A stretch of DNA of 33,815 bases. Origin: CAYQAJ01 sp964415245 (lineage in GTDB: Bacteria; Planctomycetota; Planctomycetia; Pirellulales; Pirellulaceae). The stretch spans positions 1 to 33,815 of the forward strand of contig CAYQAJ010000022.1 in the NCBI GenBank assembly GCA_964415245.1, in the 5' to 3' direction. How positions within the stretch are numbered: position 1 is the first letter of the stretch; each line of letters begins with the position of its first letter. Positions 1-8,921 of this stretch are shown here, piece after piece. Under the pieces are notes generated by a model. It made no database searches, was not told where the DNA came from, and saw nothing but the letters and a program-made list of their open reading frames with translations. Both the position numbers and the translations under genes were made by a program.

Positions 1-890
1 GTGTGCCCGGCCTGGCGAAAACGCTGATGGTTAGCACGCTGGCCCGGTCGCTACATCTCTCCTTTACCCGCATCCAGTTCACGCCCGACCTAATGCCTTC
101 GGACATCACGGGCACGGAAGTGATCCAGGAGGACAAGGCGACGGGCGAGCGGGCGTTCAAATTCCTCAAGGGTCCGGTGTTCTCGAACATCATTCTGGCC
201 GACGAGATCAATCGCACGCCCCCCAAGACGCAGGCTGCTCTGTTGGAAGCGATGCAGGAGAAGCAGGTGACCATCGGCGGCGTGCGGAACGTGCTACCCG
301 TGCCGTTCTTCGTACTGGCCACGCAGAACCCGATCGAACAGGAAGGAACCTATCCGTTGCCCGAGGCGCAGCTCGACCGGTTCATGTTCAAGGTGTTCGT
401 GCGGTATCCCAGCTACGACGAAGAGTATCGCATCGCCGAGACGACCACGGCCGAGTACCACCCGGAAGTCGAGGGCGTGCTGGCCGCCGAGGAGATTCTG
501 CGATTGCAGCAGCTTGTCCGCCGCGTGCCGGCGGCGCCGCACGTGATCCATTACGCATTGCGGCTGGTACGCGCAACGCGCATTCACGAAGGGCAGGCAC
601 CGCAGTTCGTCAACGAATGGGTCAGTTGGGGTGCCGGTCCCCGCGGTATGCAGTACCTGCTCCTGGGAGGCAAGGCGCGGGCCATGCTGGCCGGGCGATT
701 CTTCGTCACCACCGAAGACGTCCGCTCCGTGGCGCATCCCGTGCTCAGGCACCGCGTGATTACCAACTTCAACGCCGAATCGTCGGGCATCACGCCCGAT
801 CGCGTGATCGACCGCCTGCTGGAGGAGATTCCCGAGCGGCACGAAGGGGATGAGGTTGTGCCACAGGTGGCGCGGGCATTCGGGGGCTAG
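1..890 (+). CDS. MoxR-family AAA+ ATPase (5' end cut by window)
   Basis: The protein is a MoxR-type AAA+ ATPase, a cytoplasmic chaperone-like enzyme thought to activate or assemble vWA-domain partners. The window opens inside the Walker A loop: the GTG at 3-5 is an internal Val codon of a VPGLAKT motif, not a start, so roughly 40-50 N-terminal residues are missing. Counting from that Val, Walker B is IILADEIN (about 63-70), sensor 1 is ATQNP (about 106-110) and the arginine-containing LDRF stretch follows near 124-127; the C-terminal lid domain is complete. The DUF58 and vWA genes downstream match the usual MoxR neighbourhood. The stop is TAG at 888-890. The family assignment is very secure; the natural substrate is not known. 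Confidence 0.95.
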   Translation, partial: VPGLAKTLMVSTLARSLHLSFTRIQFTPDLMPSDITGTEVIQEDKATGERAFKFLKGPVFSNIILADEINRTPPKTQAALLEAMQEKQVTIGGVRNVLPVPFFVLATQNPIEQEGTYPLPEAQLDRFMFKVFVRYPSYDEEYRIAETTTAEYHPEVEGVLAAEEILRLQQLVRRVPAAPHVIHYALRLVRATRIHEGQAPQFVNEWVSWGAGPRGMQYLLLGGKARAMLAGRFFVTTEDVRSVAHPVLRHRVITNFNAESSGITPDRVIDRLLEEIPERHEGDEVVPQVARAFGG

Positions 891-1020
891 TGACAATCCC
901 GTTACCTGATGCCCGGCGAGCGAGTGCGACAATCGGTGATTGGCGCGACCCAGCCATCCAACTCGCCCTGGCAATCGGGTGAAACGCCGCAGGATGGATC
1001 GACAACGCGGCTGAGAGCCT

Positions 1021-1088
1021 AGCGGAATTCGCAAGAATTCCGACGAGCGCTCGCGAATGAGTGTAGCTGAATTCTTGCGAATTCTGCT
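1021..1088. repeat. Inverted repeat with nested EcoRI-type palindromes
   Basis: The left arm (1021-1040) and right arm (1069-1088) are 20-nt reverse complements with one mismatch. Each arm contains two GAATTC palindromes separated by GCAA or TTGC. The 28-nt loop contains GAGCGCTC, itself palindromic. The element lies in the 243-bp gap between the MoxR and DUF58 genes. It resembles a small REP/MITE-like intergenic element and could fold in RNA or DNA; no role can be read from the sequence. Confidence 0.75.
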
Positions 1089-1133
1089 ACGGCAAGATTG
1101 GCCACACGAACAGACGATGAGGCACGGCCCCCT

Positions 1134-2054
1134 ATGGCCACCACCGACGAGAAGCGGTATCTCGATCCCAAGACACTCGACAAGATCAAGCGGCTCGACG
1201 TGCGGGCCCGGCTCGTCGTCGAGGGGTTCATCACGGGCCAGCACAAGAGCCCCTACCACGGCTTCGCCGTGGAGTTCGCCACGCACCGCGAGTACGCGCC
1301 GGGCGACGACATCAAGCACATCGACTGGAAGGTGTGGTCGAAGACCGACCGCCTGTACATCAAGGAGTACGAGGAAGAGACCAACCTGAAGTGCACGATC
1401 CTGCTCGATTGCAGCAAGTCGATGCGCTACGGCGAAACCGGCGGCTGGAGCAAGTTCGACTACGGCGCCACCGCGGCCGCCTGTCTCGCCTTTCTCTTGC
1501 AACAGCAGCAGGACGCGGTGGGGCTGGTCACGTTCAACACCAAGGTGCAGCGCAACCTGCCCGCCAGCTCACACCCCAGCCACCTCAAACTGATCCTGCA
1601 CGAGTTGCAGCAGACCCAGCCCGACGATCAGACCGACGTGGGAGACGTGTTCGACGAGCTGGCACGGCAGATACGCCGCCGAGGGCTCATCATTCTGATC
1701 AGCGACCTGTTCGTCGACACCGACACGCTGGCCAACTCGCTACAGCAGTTCCGCCTCCGCCGCCACGAGGTAGTGGTGATGCACGTGATGCACGACGACG
1801 AGCTGACCTTCCCCTTCCAGGATAATACGCTGTTCCGCGGACTGGAGCTGCCGGTGCAGCTTCATACCGAGCCGCGGGCCTTGCGTCGTTCGTACCTCGA
1901 GGCGGTCGAGCGCTTCCGCGAGCGGGTGCGCAAGGCGTGTGCCACGGCGGGTATCGACTACGTATTGATGAGCACCAAGGATCCGTTGGACGCGGTGCTG
2001 TCGAGCTACCTGGCGTTTCGGCAGAAGACTTTGCGGCAGGCAGCGAGAAGGTAG
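1134..2054 (+). CDS. DUF58 domain protein (vWA-like)
   Basis: This 306-aa protein belongs to the DUF58 family, which nearly always pairs with MoxR ATPases. The DUF58 signature REYAPGDDIKHIDWKVW is at about residues 52-68, and a vWA-type MIDAS motif DCSKS (DxSxS) is at about 93-97, so metal-dependent ligand binding is plausible. No membrane segment or signal peptide is evident, so it is probably cytoplasmic and may link the ATPase to the membrane vWA proteins. I chose ATG 1134 (MATTDEKRYLDP) because the frame upstream to TTG 1098 is not family-like; the ribosome binding site is weak. The order MoxR then DUF58 then BatA-like is the conserved Bat-type arrangement. Confidence 0.92.
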   Translation: MATTDEKRYLDPKTLDKIKRLDVRARLVVEGFITGQHKSPYHGFAVEFATHREYAPGDDIKHIDWKVWSKTDRLYIKEYEEETNLKCTILLDCSKSMRYGETGGWSKFDYGATAAACLAFLLQQQQDAVGLVTFNTKVQRNLPASSHPSHLKLILHELQQTQPDDQTDVGDVFDELARQIRRRGLIILISDLFVDTDTLANSLQQFRLRRHEVVVMHVMHDDELTFPFQDNTLFRGLELPVQLHTEPRALRRSYLEAVERFRERVRKACATAGIDYVLMSTKDPLDAVLSSYLAFRQKTLRQAARR

Positions 2055-2073
2055 GAAGTACCGCAACGGTTGA

Positions 2074-2284
2074 AATCCCAAATAACAAATCACAAATCTC
2101 AAACAATACTCAAAGGCTCAATGTCCAAGCTCCGAACAGGGAGGATCGTGCCCTGGCGAGGTTGGTGTAACCGGATTCCGTGCTCGACCATTCGCGCAGA
2201 CGTCGATCCCACGCGTTTCCGTTTGAGTTTTGGAATTTGAGAATTGTTTGTGATTTGTTATTTGTGATTTGAGATTTGAGATTT
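2074..2284. repeat. CAAAT-type intergenic inverted repeat, copy 1
   Basis: A/T-rich arms of repeated CAAAT (left) and ATTTG (right) units flank a GC-rich centre of about 100 nt. An 18-nt perfect inverted match joins 2079-2096 and 2247-2264. The right arm (2239-2277) matches 34 of 39 positions of the second copy at 8839-8877. It fills most of the gap between the DUF58 and BatA-like genes. Such repeats are common between genes in planctomycete genomes (recollection, not searched). If transcribed it would form a long imperfect hairpin inside the operon. Confidence 0.8.
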
Positions 2285-2326
2285 CGGCCAGCAGATGACG
2301 TTGACGGCGACTGAGGTAAGAAGCGC

Positions 2327-4654
2327 ATGTTGACCTGGTTCAGCAGTTGGATGGTGGGTCCCCTGGTGTTGGGCGCCGCTGCCGCGCTGGTGTCGTTGCC
2401 CATCATCATCCACCTGCTTAACAAGCGCAAGTTCAGAATTGTCGACTGGGCGGCGATCGAGTTTCTGCTCGACGCCGACAAGCGCAATCGCCGCCGCCTG
2501 CGGCTGGAAAACCTGATCCTGCTGCTGCTGCGGTGCCTGGCGGTGCTGCTCTTGGGCCTATTGCTGGCCCGGCCATTTGCCTGCTCGTCGTTGGCCGGGC
2601 GGCTGCTGGATGCCGAGCGGTTCGAGCGGATCGTTTTGTTGGACGATTCGCTGAGCATGCAGGTGCAATTCGGACCGATCGGTAAACAGACGGCCATGGA
2701 CGAGGCGAAGGAGCGGCTGGTCCAGATCGTTCGTAGCCTGGCCGAGAACGACTCGGAAGACACACTGACGCTGGTGCTGACATCGCACCCCGATCAGTTC
2801 CGCTTCAACGCCACGGCCGTGACACTGGACTCGGTCGAGGGCATCGCCGAGGTGATCAACGACTTGCAGGCGTCCGACCGTCCCGCCAATCTGGCGGCCG
2901 CGCTGCAGGAAGTGGAAAGGCACCTTGAATCGCAGGCTCCGAACATCAACCGCGTGGTGTACGTGATCAGCGACTTGCGCCGCCGCGACTGGCAGGTCGA
3001 AGGCGAAAGCGGCGACGACGAGAACCAACCTGTCACCGTGCTCCGCCGCGTATCGCAGGAGGCCAACGGCTGCTTCGTGGTCGACGTGGCCGACCAGCCG
3101 CACGACAATCTCGTGCTGTCCGAAGTCCGGCCCGAGGAATCGCTGCTCGCCGGCGTAAGGACGCGGTTCGACGCCACCGTGACCAACTACGGCGAGTCCG
3201 AGGCTAGCAACGTTCGCGTCACCTTCACCGCCGGAGATTCGCCTCCGCAAACGGCCGAAATCCCCAGCCTGGCGGCTGGGCAATCCGAGAAGGTCTCCTT
3301 CAGCTTCACCTTCGGAGTCCCGATCGAGCTGGAGCCGGGCGTCGCTCCGGACGTGATGCAGCCGCCTACGCCAGAGCGCGTTCGCGTGGAGGTAACTTCG
3401 AACCAACCGGACGAGGAAGACCGACTCCCCGCCGACAACGTGCGGTTCTTTGCGGCGCGGGTGCAGGCGGGCGTTCCCACGCTGATCGTCGACGGCGATC
3501 CATCGGCGTCGACCTATCGTGCCGAGTCGGCATTCTTGCGATATGCGTTGGCGCCGCCGGGAGAATACCTGTCGGGAGTGTTGGTCAAAGTAGTGACCGA
3601 TACGGAGCTGGAATCCGAAACGCTGTCGAACTACCAGGTCATCTTCCTGTGCAACGTTTTCCGGCTCAGCCAGCCGCGCATCGACGCGCTCAAGGAGTGG
3701 GTCAGCCAAGGCGGCGGCCTGGTGATCATGCCCGGCGACCAGGTCGACGAGGAGGACTTCAACGAGCGGCTGTTCCAGAACGGTGCGGGGCTTTCGCCGA
3801 TTCGCCTGGACGGCATTCGCGGCGACGAGACCGAAGAGAGCTGGGTCTATCTTCAGGTGGCGGCCACCAATCATCCGGTGTTCCACAGTTTCGAGGGTCA
3901 GAACAATCCGCTGTTGGATGCGGTCAAGGTCTTCCGCTGGTGGTCGGTCGCCACGGCGGAGGGGGAAGCGGCCGAAGGCGTGACCGTGCCGATGCGACTG
4001 ACCGACATCGACACTTCGATCGCCCTGGCCGAGAAGCCATTCGGTAAAGGGCGCGTCGTGGCGACTTCCATGCCCGGCGACCGCGACTGGTCGACTTGGG
4101 CCGAGGTGCCTAGCTATATCCCCGCCATGGGCGAATTGGTGCATTACCTTGCCAGTCGGCGCGACACCGGCGCCAATCTGACCGTGGGGGAGCCGATCCG
4201 TCAGCCGTTGGACCTGACGCAGTACCAGATGGATGCCACCGTGCGTCCGCCTTCCGGCGATGTGATCTCCGGCGATGCGCCTTCCAACGTTCAAGCGACA
4301 CGCAGCGACGAGAGTCTGACCGACGCGGGCGACACGGTGTGGTGGCTTGCATTTCCTGGTACCGACCGCCGGGGATTCTACGAACTGCAGCTCACGCGGA
4401 ACGACGCCGGAATTGAGAACCATTTGTTCGCGGCCAACGTCGAACCCGCGGAGGGAGATTTGCGGCGGATCGAGCCGCCGGAGCTGCGCGACGAATTGGA
4501 CGGCGCCAACGTGGTGGTCGTCAGCGGCGATTCGGCCGCCAACCAGGTCGTGCGCGGCGCGAATCAGGAAATGTGGAAGTATGTATTAGGGGCACTAGTG
4601 GGCGTGTTGTGCTGCGAACAGCTCTTGGGCTGGCTGTTCGGCCGACGCCGCTAG
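2327..4654 (+). CDS. BatA-type membrane protein with vWA domain
   Basis: A 775-aa inner-membrane protein. Residues 1-85 form the BatA/aerotolerance N-terminal domain: a first hydrophobic segment (about 10-30), the LLNKRKFRIVDWAAIEFLL signature, a basic stretch and a second segment (about 62-84). A vWA domain follows with the MIDAS start DDSLS at 106-110. The middle holds an Ig-like/CARDB-like stretch, then a flavodoxin-like or glutamine-amidotransferase-like region near 390-600 with no visible catalytic Cys triad. A last hydrophobic segment lies at about 751-768, ending in a basic tail, so the bulk is probably periplasmic. ATG 2327 has GAGG 10 nt upstream. It resembles the Bat proteins of Bacteroidetes but is larger. 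Function is inferred only from family and context. Confidence 0.88.
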   Translation: MLTWFSSWMVGPLVLGAAAALVSLPIIIHLLNKRKFRIVDWAAIEFLLDADKRNRRRLRLENLILLLLRCLAVLLLGLLLARPFACSSLAGRLLDAERFERIVLLDDSLSMQVQFGPIGKQTAMDEAKERLVQIVRSLAENDSEDTLTLVLTSHPDQFRFNATAVTLDSVEGIAEVINDLQASDRPANLAAALQEVERHLESQAPNINRVVYVISDLRRRDWQVEGESGDDENQPVTVLRRVSQEANGCFVVDVADQPHDNLVLSEVRPEESLLAGVRTRFDATVTNYGESEASNVRVTFTAGDSPPQTAEIPSLAAGQSEKVSFSFTFGVPIELEPGVAPDVMQPPTPERVRVEVTSNQPDEEDRLPADNVRFFAARVQAGVPTLIVDGDPSASTYRAESAFLRYALAPPGEYLSGVLVKVVTDTELESETLSNYQVIFLCNVFRLSQPRIDALKEWVSQGGGLVIMPGDQVDEEDFNERLFQNGAGLSPIRLDGIRGDETEESWVYLQVAATNHPVFHSFEGQNNPLLDAVKVFRWWSVATAEGEAAEGVTVPMRLTDIDTSIALAEKPFGKGRVVATSMPGDRDWSTWAEVPSYIPAMGELVHYLASRRDTGANLTVGEPIRQPLDLTQYQMDATVRPPSGDVISGDAPSNVQATRSDESLTDAGDTVWWLAFPGTDRRGFYELQLTRNDAGIENHLFAANVEPAEGDLRRIEPPELRDELDGANVVVVSGDSAANQVVRGANQEMWKYVLGALVGVLCCEQLLGWLFGRRR

Positions 4655-4684
4655 CCGCCGCGGATTGCAGCAGGAGTCGCAATC

Positions 4685-7600
4685 ATGCGCATGCGAATCG
4701 TACGGAACCGTCAAGCCAAGGGGATCGCCGCACTGGGTCCTCATTCCATCACCCGCGACGCGCGGCGCACCGTGCCGGGCGGCCCGTGGATCGGCGTGTT
4801 GGCGCTGATGGTCGTCTGCGCGCTGGCCGCGACCGGGCTGGCCCAGCGCCGGTTCGCTGTCCAAGTCGAAGCTTTTCGGGCCGACGTCCCGGTGCGTGTC
4901 CTGCGCTCCGCTGTCAAAGCGGATGTTGCGGCCGACTCCGCCGAGGGTGACGACGACAGCGAACAGAAGTTTCCTGGTGGGGCTCCGCTGAAGACCGACC
5001 CCGAGTTGGAACGCCTGCTGAAGCGGGCCGAGGAGTTCGCCCTCGACGAGCGGTACGACCTGGCCGTCATCCTGTGGCAGAAAGTGCTGGACGACACCGG
5101 CGACACGCTCGTGACGCGCGACGGCCGCATGTACACCTCGCTGTCCGAGGAGGTCGAGGGAACCATCGCCAAGCTGCCCCCCGATGGCTTGCGCGTCTAC
5201 CGCGTTAGCGCCGACGGCGAGGCAAAGGCCGTGCTGGCCCAAGGGAAAGGCGACGGCGAGGAAGAAGCGCTGGCCGAAGTCGTGCGGCGGTACTTTCTCA
5301 GCTCGGTGGGGGACGATGCGGCCTATCGGCTGGGCTGCATGGCGCTGGACCGCCACGATTTTGTGGGGGCCAGCCGCCTGTTCTCCAAAATCCTGGAAGA
5401 GCACCCCGATCCCAACATCACCCAGGGTCAGGTGCTGTTGCGCCTGGCCGTGGCGGCGGCGCACGTCGGCGATCGCCCGACCGCCCTGCAGTTTGTGGCC
5501 CTGGCCGAAAAGGCGCCGGGCATCCGCGTGCCCGACGAGGCGGTCGAAGCGGTTCGGAAGGACATTGAGCAAACGGCGGGCGATTCGGTGGCGGCCGGCT
5601 CAGGCACGGGCCAGTGGCTCATGTCGCTGGGCTCTCCCTCGCGGCGCGGCCACATGCAAAGCCTTCCGCCCGAGGTGACCCACTCGACGCTCACCGAGTT
5701 GTGGACCAACGAGTTTCTAACCTCCTACTCGGGCACGATCACGACGCAACAGTACGGCAGGGTCCTGGTGCGACGAGGCGGCAACGTGCCGGTCAACGTG
5801 TCGGCCTCTCCCGAGCAGCTTATCAACCGGTGGCGCGAGAATGGATGGATGCCGGCTGGGCAACTGCTGGTGGCCGACGGCCGCGTTTACTGCAAAACTG
5901 CCGACGACCTCGTTTGTTGGGACACCCGCGAAGTGGCCGAAAAGGCGGCCGAAGACGTGCGGCCCGCTTGGCGCACCGCGTGGGTCAATTCCTTCCAGTT
6001 GGACCCGACTACCGAAATGTACATCAACATGGGGATCGCGGCGAACCTGGGCAACCGCCCCATGTCGCTGCCCGAACTGATGTACTTCGGCGACCGCGTA
6101 CACCAATCGATGTCGATCTGGCAGGGGGTGGTTTACAACATCGAAGGTGCTCGCTCATCGCGCGGTTCGCAGGCCGGCGGCCAGCAGGTCGCCCAGCAGC
6201 GTCAATTCAACTATGGCGTGGTGCCGCGACGCTCGCGACGCAATTGGCTGGCCGCGTACGACGCCCGAACCGGAAAGGTCAAATGGTACAAGGGCGCAAG
6301 CGATAACGAAGCCCTCGGCGACGCGGAGATTGGATTCCTGGCGGCACCGGTTCCCTACGGAAACCTGCTGCTGTTGCCGGTGACCGACAGCGGCACGATC
6401 TGGATGCAAGCCCGATCGCAGGACACCGGCGACCTCGTTTGGAAGACGTACTTGTGCGACGAGCCGGCCGGCGGCTGCTCTCCCTGGTCGCCGGTGGGCG
6501 TGGCGGTGGAAGGCCGCGACGCCTACGTCCTGTGCGGTGCCGGAGTGGTGTTCGCCCTCGACGCGGTCTCGGGTTCGATCCGCTACGCCGTGCGCTACGA
6601 GCGCAGCGGCAAGGACAACCCGCTGATGAAGCAGTACGGGTACGGCGCCGGCGGCATGCTCGACTTAAGCGGCTGGGACGAGGACGTGGTGATTCCCTAC
6701 GGCCGCGCCCTGGTGGTCATGGCCTCGGATAACGATCGGCTGTTTGCCCTCGACCGCCGCACCGGCGAGCTCTTGTGGGATTCGCCCCGCACGCCGTTCG
6801 AACATTCGGCCGGCTATTGCCTGGGTGTTGTGGGTCGCGGGCTGTTCGTGGGCGGCGGAAACGTGGTGCGCCGCTACGACATCGTCAGCGGCCGGCTCCT
6901 CTGGGAACGGGAGTTCGAGCAGTCGTACGGTCGCGGCGCTCTGACTGAAGACGCCGTTTACCTGCCCGTGCGCGACTCGGTCGCCAAGCTCGACCTGGAA
7001 ACGGGGAAGATCGCCGAGCAGGTGGGCGTTTCGCTCACCAGCGGTGCCCCCGTCGGCAATCTCTATAGCGATGGTGAGAAGCTGTGGGTGCTCGCGGGCG
7101 ACCGCGTGCACGCGCTCACCAACCTCGAGCATCGCATGAAGCTGTTGGAGGGGCGTATCGCCGACCGCCAGTCGAGCGCGTATTTCGAGCGGATGCTGCT
7201 GTTGGCCAAACTAGAGCGAATGGACGAAGCGGTGAGCGACCTGTTGTCCGGATACGCACTGGTGCGAGAGAACGGGGAGCCGCACGAGGCGCTCCAAGCG
7301 CTGTTGAGCGGCATGAGCGAAATCCATCTCGCCACGGCGCAGCCCGCAACGGCGCTGAACATCCTGGCCGACGAGTTTCTCGATCCGCGCAGCGCCGAGG
7401 CGCTCAAGGACAAGAATCTCACTACCAAGCGCAACGAAGTGGCCATCGGCGCCCTGCGCACGATTCGGCAGCAGAAACCGGTCGGCTCGGTGGCTGCGGT
7501 GTTGAAGTATGCGCCTCTGTTGCAGGAAGGCTACCAAGTAGCGGCCGCCCGTCGCGCGGTGCTCGACGTGGCGAGCGTCGCCGATACTGTCGCGCTGCGC

Positions 7601-8701
7601 TGGGCGCTCCGCGGCGACAGCCCGTCGTTGCAGATCGTGGCCGCCGCCGCACTGGCAAAGGTCGCGCCCGAAACGGCAGCCGAGCCGCTGGCAGCGTTGC
7701 TCGGCTCCGCCGATGAGAGCGTCAAGCTGGAGGGGGCCCGCGGGCTGGCGAATCTCGGTAGCCGTGCCGCCCTGCCCGCCTTTCTCGAGCTGATGGCGTC
7801 GGAAGAGATACCAATTCGCAGTGCCGCAGGCCAAGCGTTGCGGAATTACACGGGGCAGGAACTTCCCTACGACGCGTACGAAGCCGACAAGGCCAAGCGG
7901 GCCGAGCAACTGAAACCTTGGCGTGCCTGGGTGGCGGCCGAAGGCGCCGGCGCCGAGCTCATCTTCCCCTTGCCTGAGAGTAAGCCGTTGCTCGGCCGCA
8001 CGCTCATCGCCTACTACAACCAGAGCCTGGTCGTCGAGCTCGACGCCGAGGGCAAGGAACGCTGGCGGATGCAAGTCCCCAACCCCTGGGCTTGCCAGGG
8101 ACTGCCCAACGGTCATCGCGTGTTCGCCTTGTACGGGCAGAACAAAGTGATCGAATACGACGATCAGGGAAACGAAGTTTGGAGTAAGGACGGCTTGCCC
8201 GGCCAGCCGTTCAGCATCCAGCGGCTGGAAAGCGGCAACACGCTCGTAGCCTGCTCCAACAGCAATAAGGTGGTGGAAATCGATCCCGAAGGAAACGTCG
8301 ATTGGGAAGCGACCGTCGCCAATCGACCCATGGACGCCAGGCGACTCGAAAACGGCAATACGCTGGTCGCGCTGTCGAACGATAACAAGGTCGTCGAAGT
8401 CGATCCGTCGGGGAAGGTAGTCCACGAGATATCGAACATGAACGGCCCCGTCTCGGCGTCGCGCCTGGAAAACGGCAACACGCTGGTGACGCAAATGAAC
8501 ACGGGGCAAGTGGTCGAGGTGGATCGCGAGGGGAAAATCGTGTGGTCCGCCACGGGGCTGCCCCAGCCGTACGAGGCCCAAAGGCTGCCCAACGGCAACA
8601 CCCTCGTTGCTGCCCAGAATGCCGTGTTGGAATTCGACTCGAAGGGCAAGGTGGTGTGGCAGCACGACGGCAACCTGGCGAGCGGAGTTAGCAGATATTA
8701 A
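4685..8701 (+). CDS. Large secreted/anchored TPR-PQQ-HEAT-propeller repeat protein
   Basis: This 1338-aa protein has a signal/anchor segment at about 35-53. Four repeat regions follow: a TPR-like helical part (about 105-290), a PQQ-like beta-propeller (about 360-820, with Asp-rich blades such as RYDIVSGRLLWE), a helical HEAT-like part (about 950-1060) and a C-terminal six-fold repeat (about 1092-1338). In that last part the motif LxNGNTLV recurs: codons at 8225, 8345, 8465 and 8585 are exactly 120 nt (40 aa) apart, with a variant at 8102. AGGAG at 4672-4676 lies 8 nt before ATG 4685, and only 30 nt separate it from the BatA-like gene. It is probably a periplasmic scaffold; no PQQ-enzyme active site was recognised. 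Confidence 0.85.
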   Translation: MRMRIVRNRQAKGIAALGPHSITRDARRTVPGGPWIGVLALMVVCALAATGLAQRRFAVQVEAFRADVPVRVLRSAVKADVAADSAEGDDDSEQKFPGGAPLKTDPELERLLKRAEEFALDERYDLAVILWQKVLDDTGDTLVTRDGRMYTSLSEEVEGTIAKLPPDGLRVYRVSADGEAKAVLAQGKGDGEEEALAEVVRRYFLSSVGDDAAYRLGCMALDRHDFVGASRLFSKILEEHPDPNITQGQVLLRLAVAAAHVGDRPTALQFVALAEKAPGIRVPDEAVEAVRKDIEQTAGDSVAAGSGTGQWLMSLGSPSRRGHMQSLPPEVTHSTLTELWTNEFLTSYSGTITTQQYGRVLVRRGGNVPVNVSASPEQLINRWRENGWMPAGQLLVADGRVYCKTADDLVCWDTREVAEKAAEDVRPAWRTAWVNSFQLDPTTEMYINMGIAANLGNRPMSLPELMYFGDRVHQSMSIWQGVVYNIEGARSSRGSQAGGQQVAQQRQFNYGVVPRRSRRNWLAAYDARTGKVKWYKGASDNEALGDAEIGFLAAPVPYGNLLLLPVTDSGTIWMQARSQDTGDLVWKTYLCDEPAGGCSPWSPVGVAVEGRDAYVLCGAGVVFALDAVSGSIRYAVRYERSGKDNPLMKQYGYGAGGMLDLSGWDEDVVIPYGRALVVMASDNDRLFALDRRTGELLWDSPRTPFEHSAGYCLGVVGRGLFVGGGNVVRRYDIVSGRLLWEREFEQSYGRGALTEDAVYLPVRDSVAKLDLETGKIAEQVGVSLTSGAPVGNLYSDGEKLWVLAGDRVHALTNLEHRMKLLEGRIADRQSSAYFERMLLLAKLERMDEAVSDLLSGYALVRENGEPHEALQALLSGMSEIHLATAQPATALNILADEFLDPRSAEALKDKNLTTKRNEVAIGALRTIRQQKPVGSVAAVLKYAPLLQEGYQVAAARRAVLDVASVADTVALRWALRGDSPSLQIVAAAALAKVAPETAAEPLAALLGSADESVKLEGARGLANLGSRAALPAFLELMASEEIPIRSAAGQALRNYTGQELPYDAYEADKAKRAEQLKPWRAWVAAEGAGAELIFPLPESKPLLGRTLIAYYNQSLVVELDAEGKERWRMQVPNPWACQGLPNGHRVFALYGQNKVIEYDDQGNEVWSKDGLPGQPFSIQRLESGNTLVACSNSNKVVEIDPEGNVDWEATVANRPMDARRLENGNTLVALSNDNKVVEVDPSGKVVHEISNMNGPVSASRLENGNTLVTQMNTGQVVEVDREGKIVWSATGLPQPYEAQRLPNGNTLVAAQNAVLEFDSKGKVVWQHDGNLASGVSRY

Positions 8702-8732
8702 GCCTTGGATGGTCGTGAAAGTTTCGCGGAGA

Positions 8733-8880
8733 AAACTCCAAATCACAAAACACAAATCCCAAACAACTTCCCAACGGCTAAACATCTAAATCTCAAACGC
8801 TGGTGTTCCCCGTTCGGGTGTTTTGAGAATTGGAAGTTGAGATTTGTTTGGGATTTGTCATTTGCGATTTGGGATTTCAT
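8733..8880. repeat. CAAAT-type intergenic inverted repeat, copy 2
   Basis: This is the second copy of the A/T-rich repeat found at 2074-2284, in the 220-bp gap before the second vWA gene. A 15-nt perfect inverted match joins 8752-8766 and 8844-8858. The left arms of the two copies are clearly related, and the right arms match at 34 of 39 positions. The central spacer is much shorter than in copy 1, so the arms are conserved and the centre is not. Confidence 0.8.
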
Positions 8881-8921
8881 TTTTCGATCGTTAGCCGCCT
8901 GCGGCACAAAGGTAATCAACA

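Noticed and set aside
2558..4423. Antisense frame of 621 codons opposite the BatA-like gene
   Set aside because: Same cause: Arg/His/Val-rich shadow product without domains, opposite a well-supported gene.
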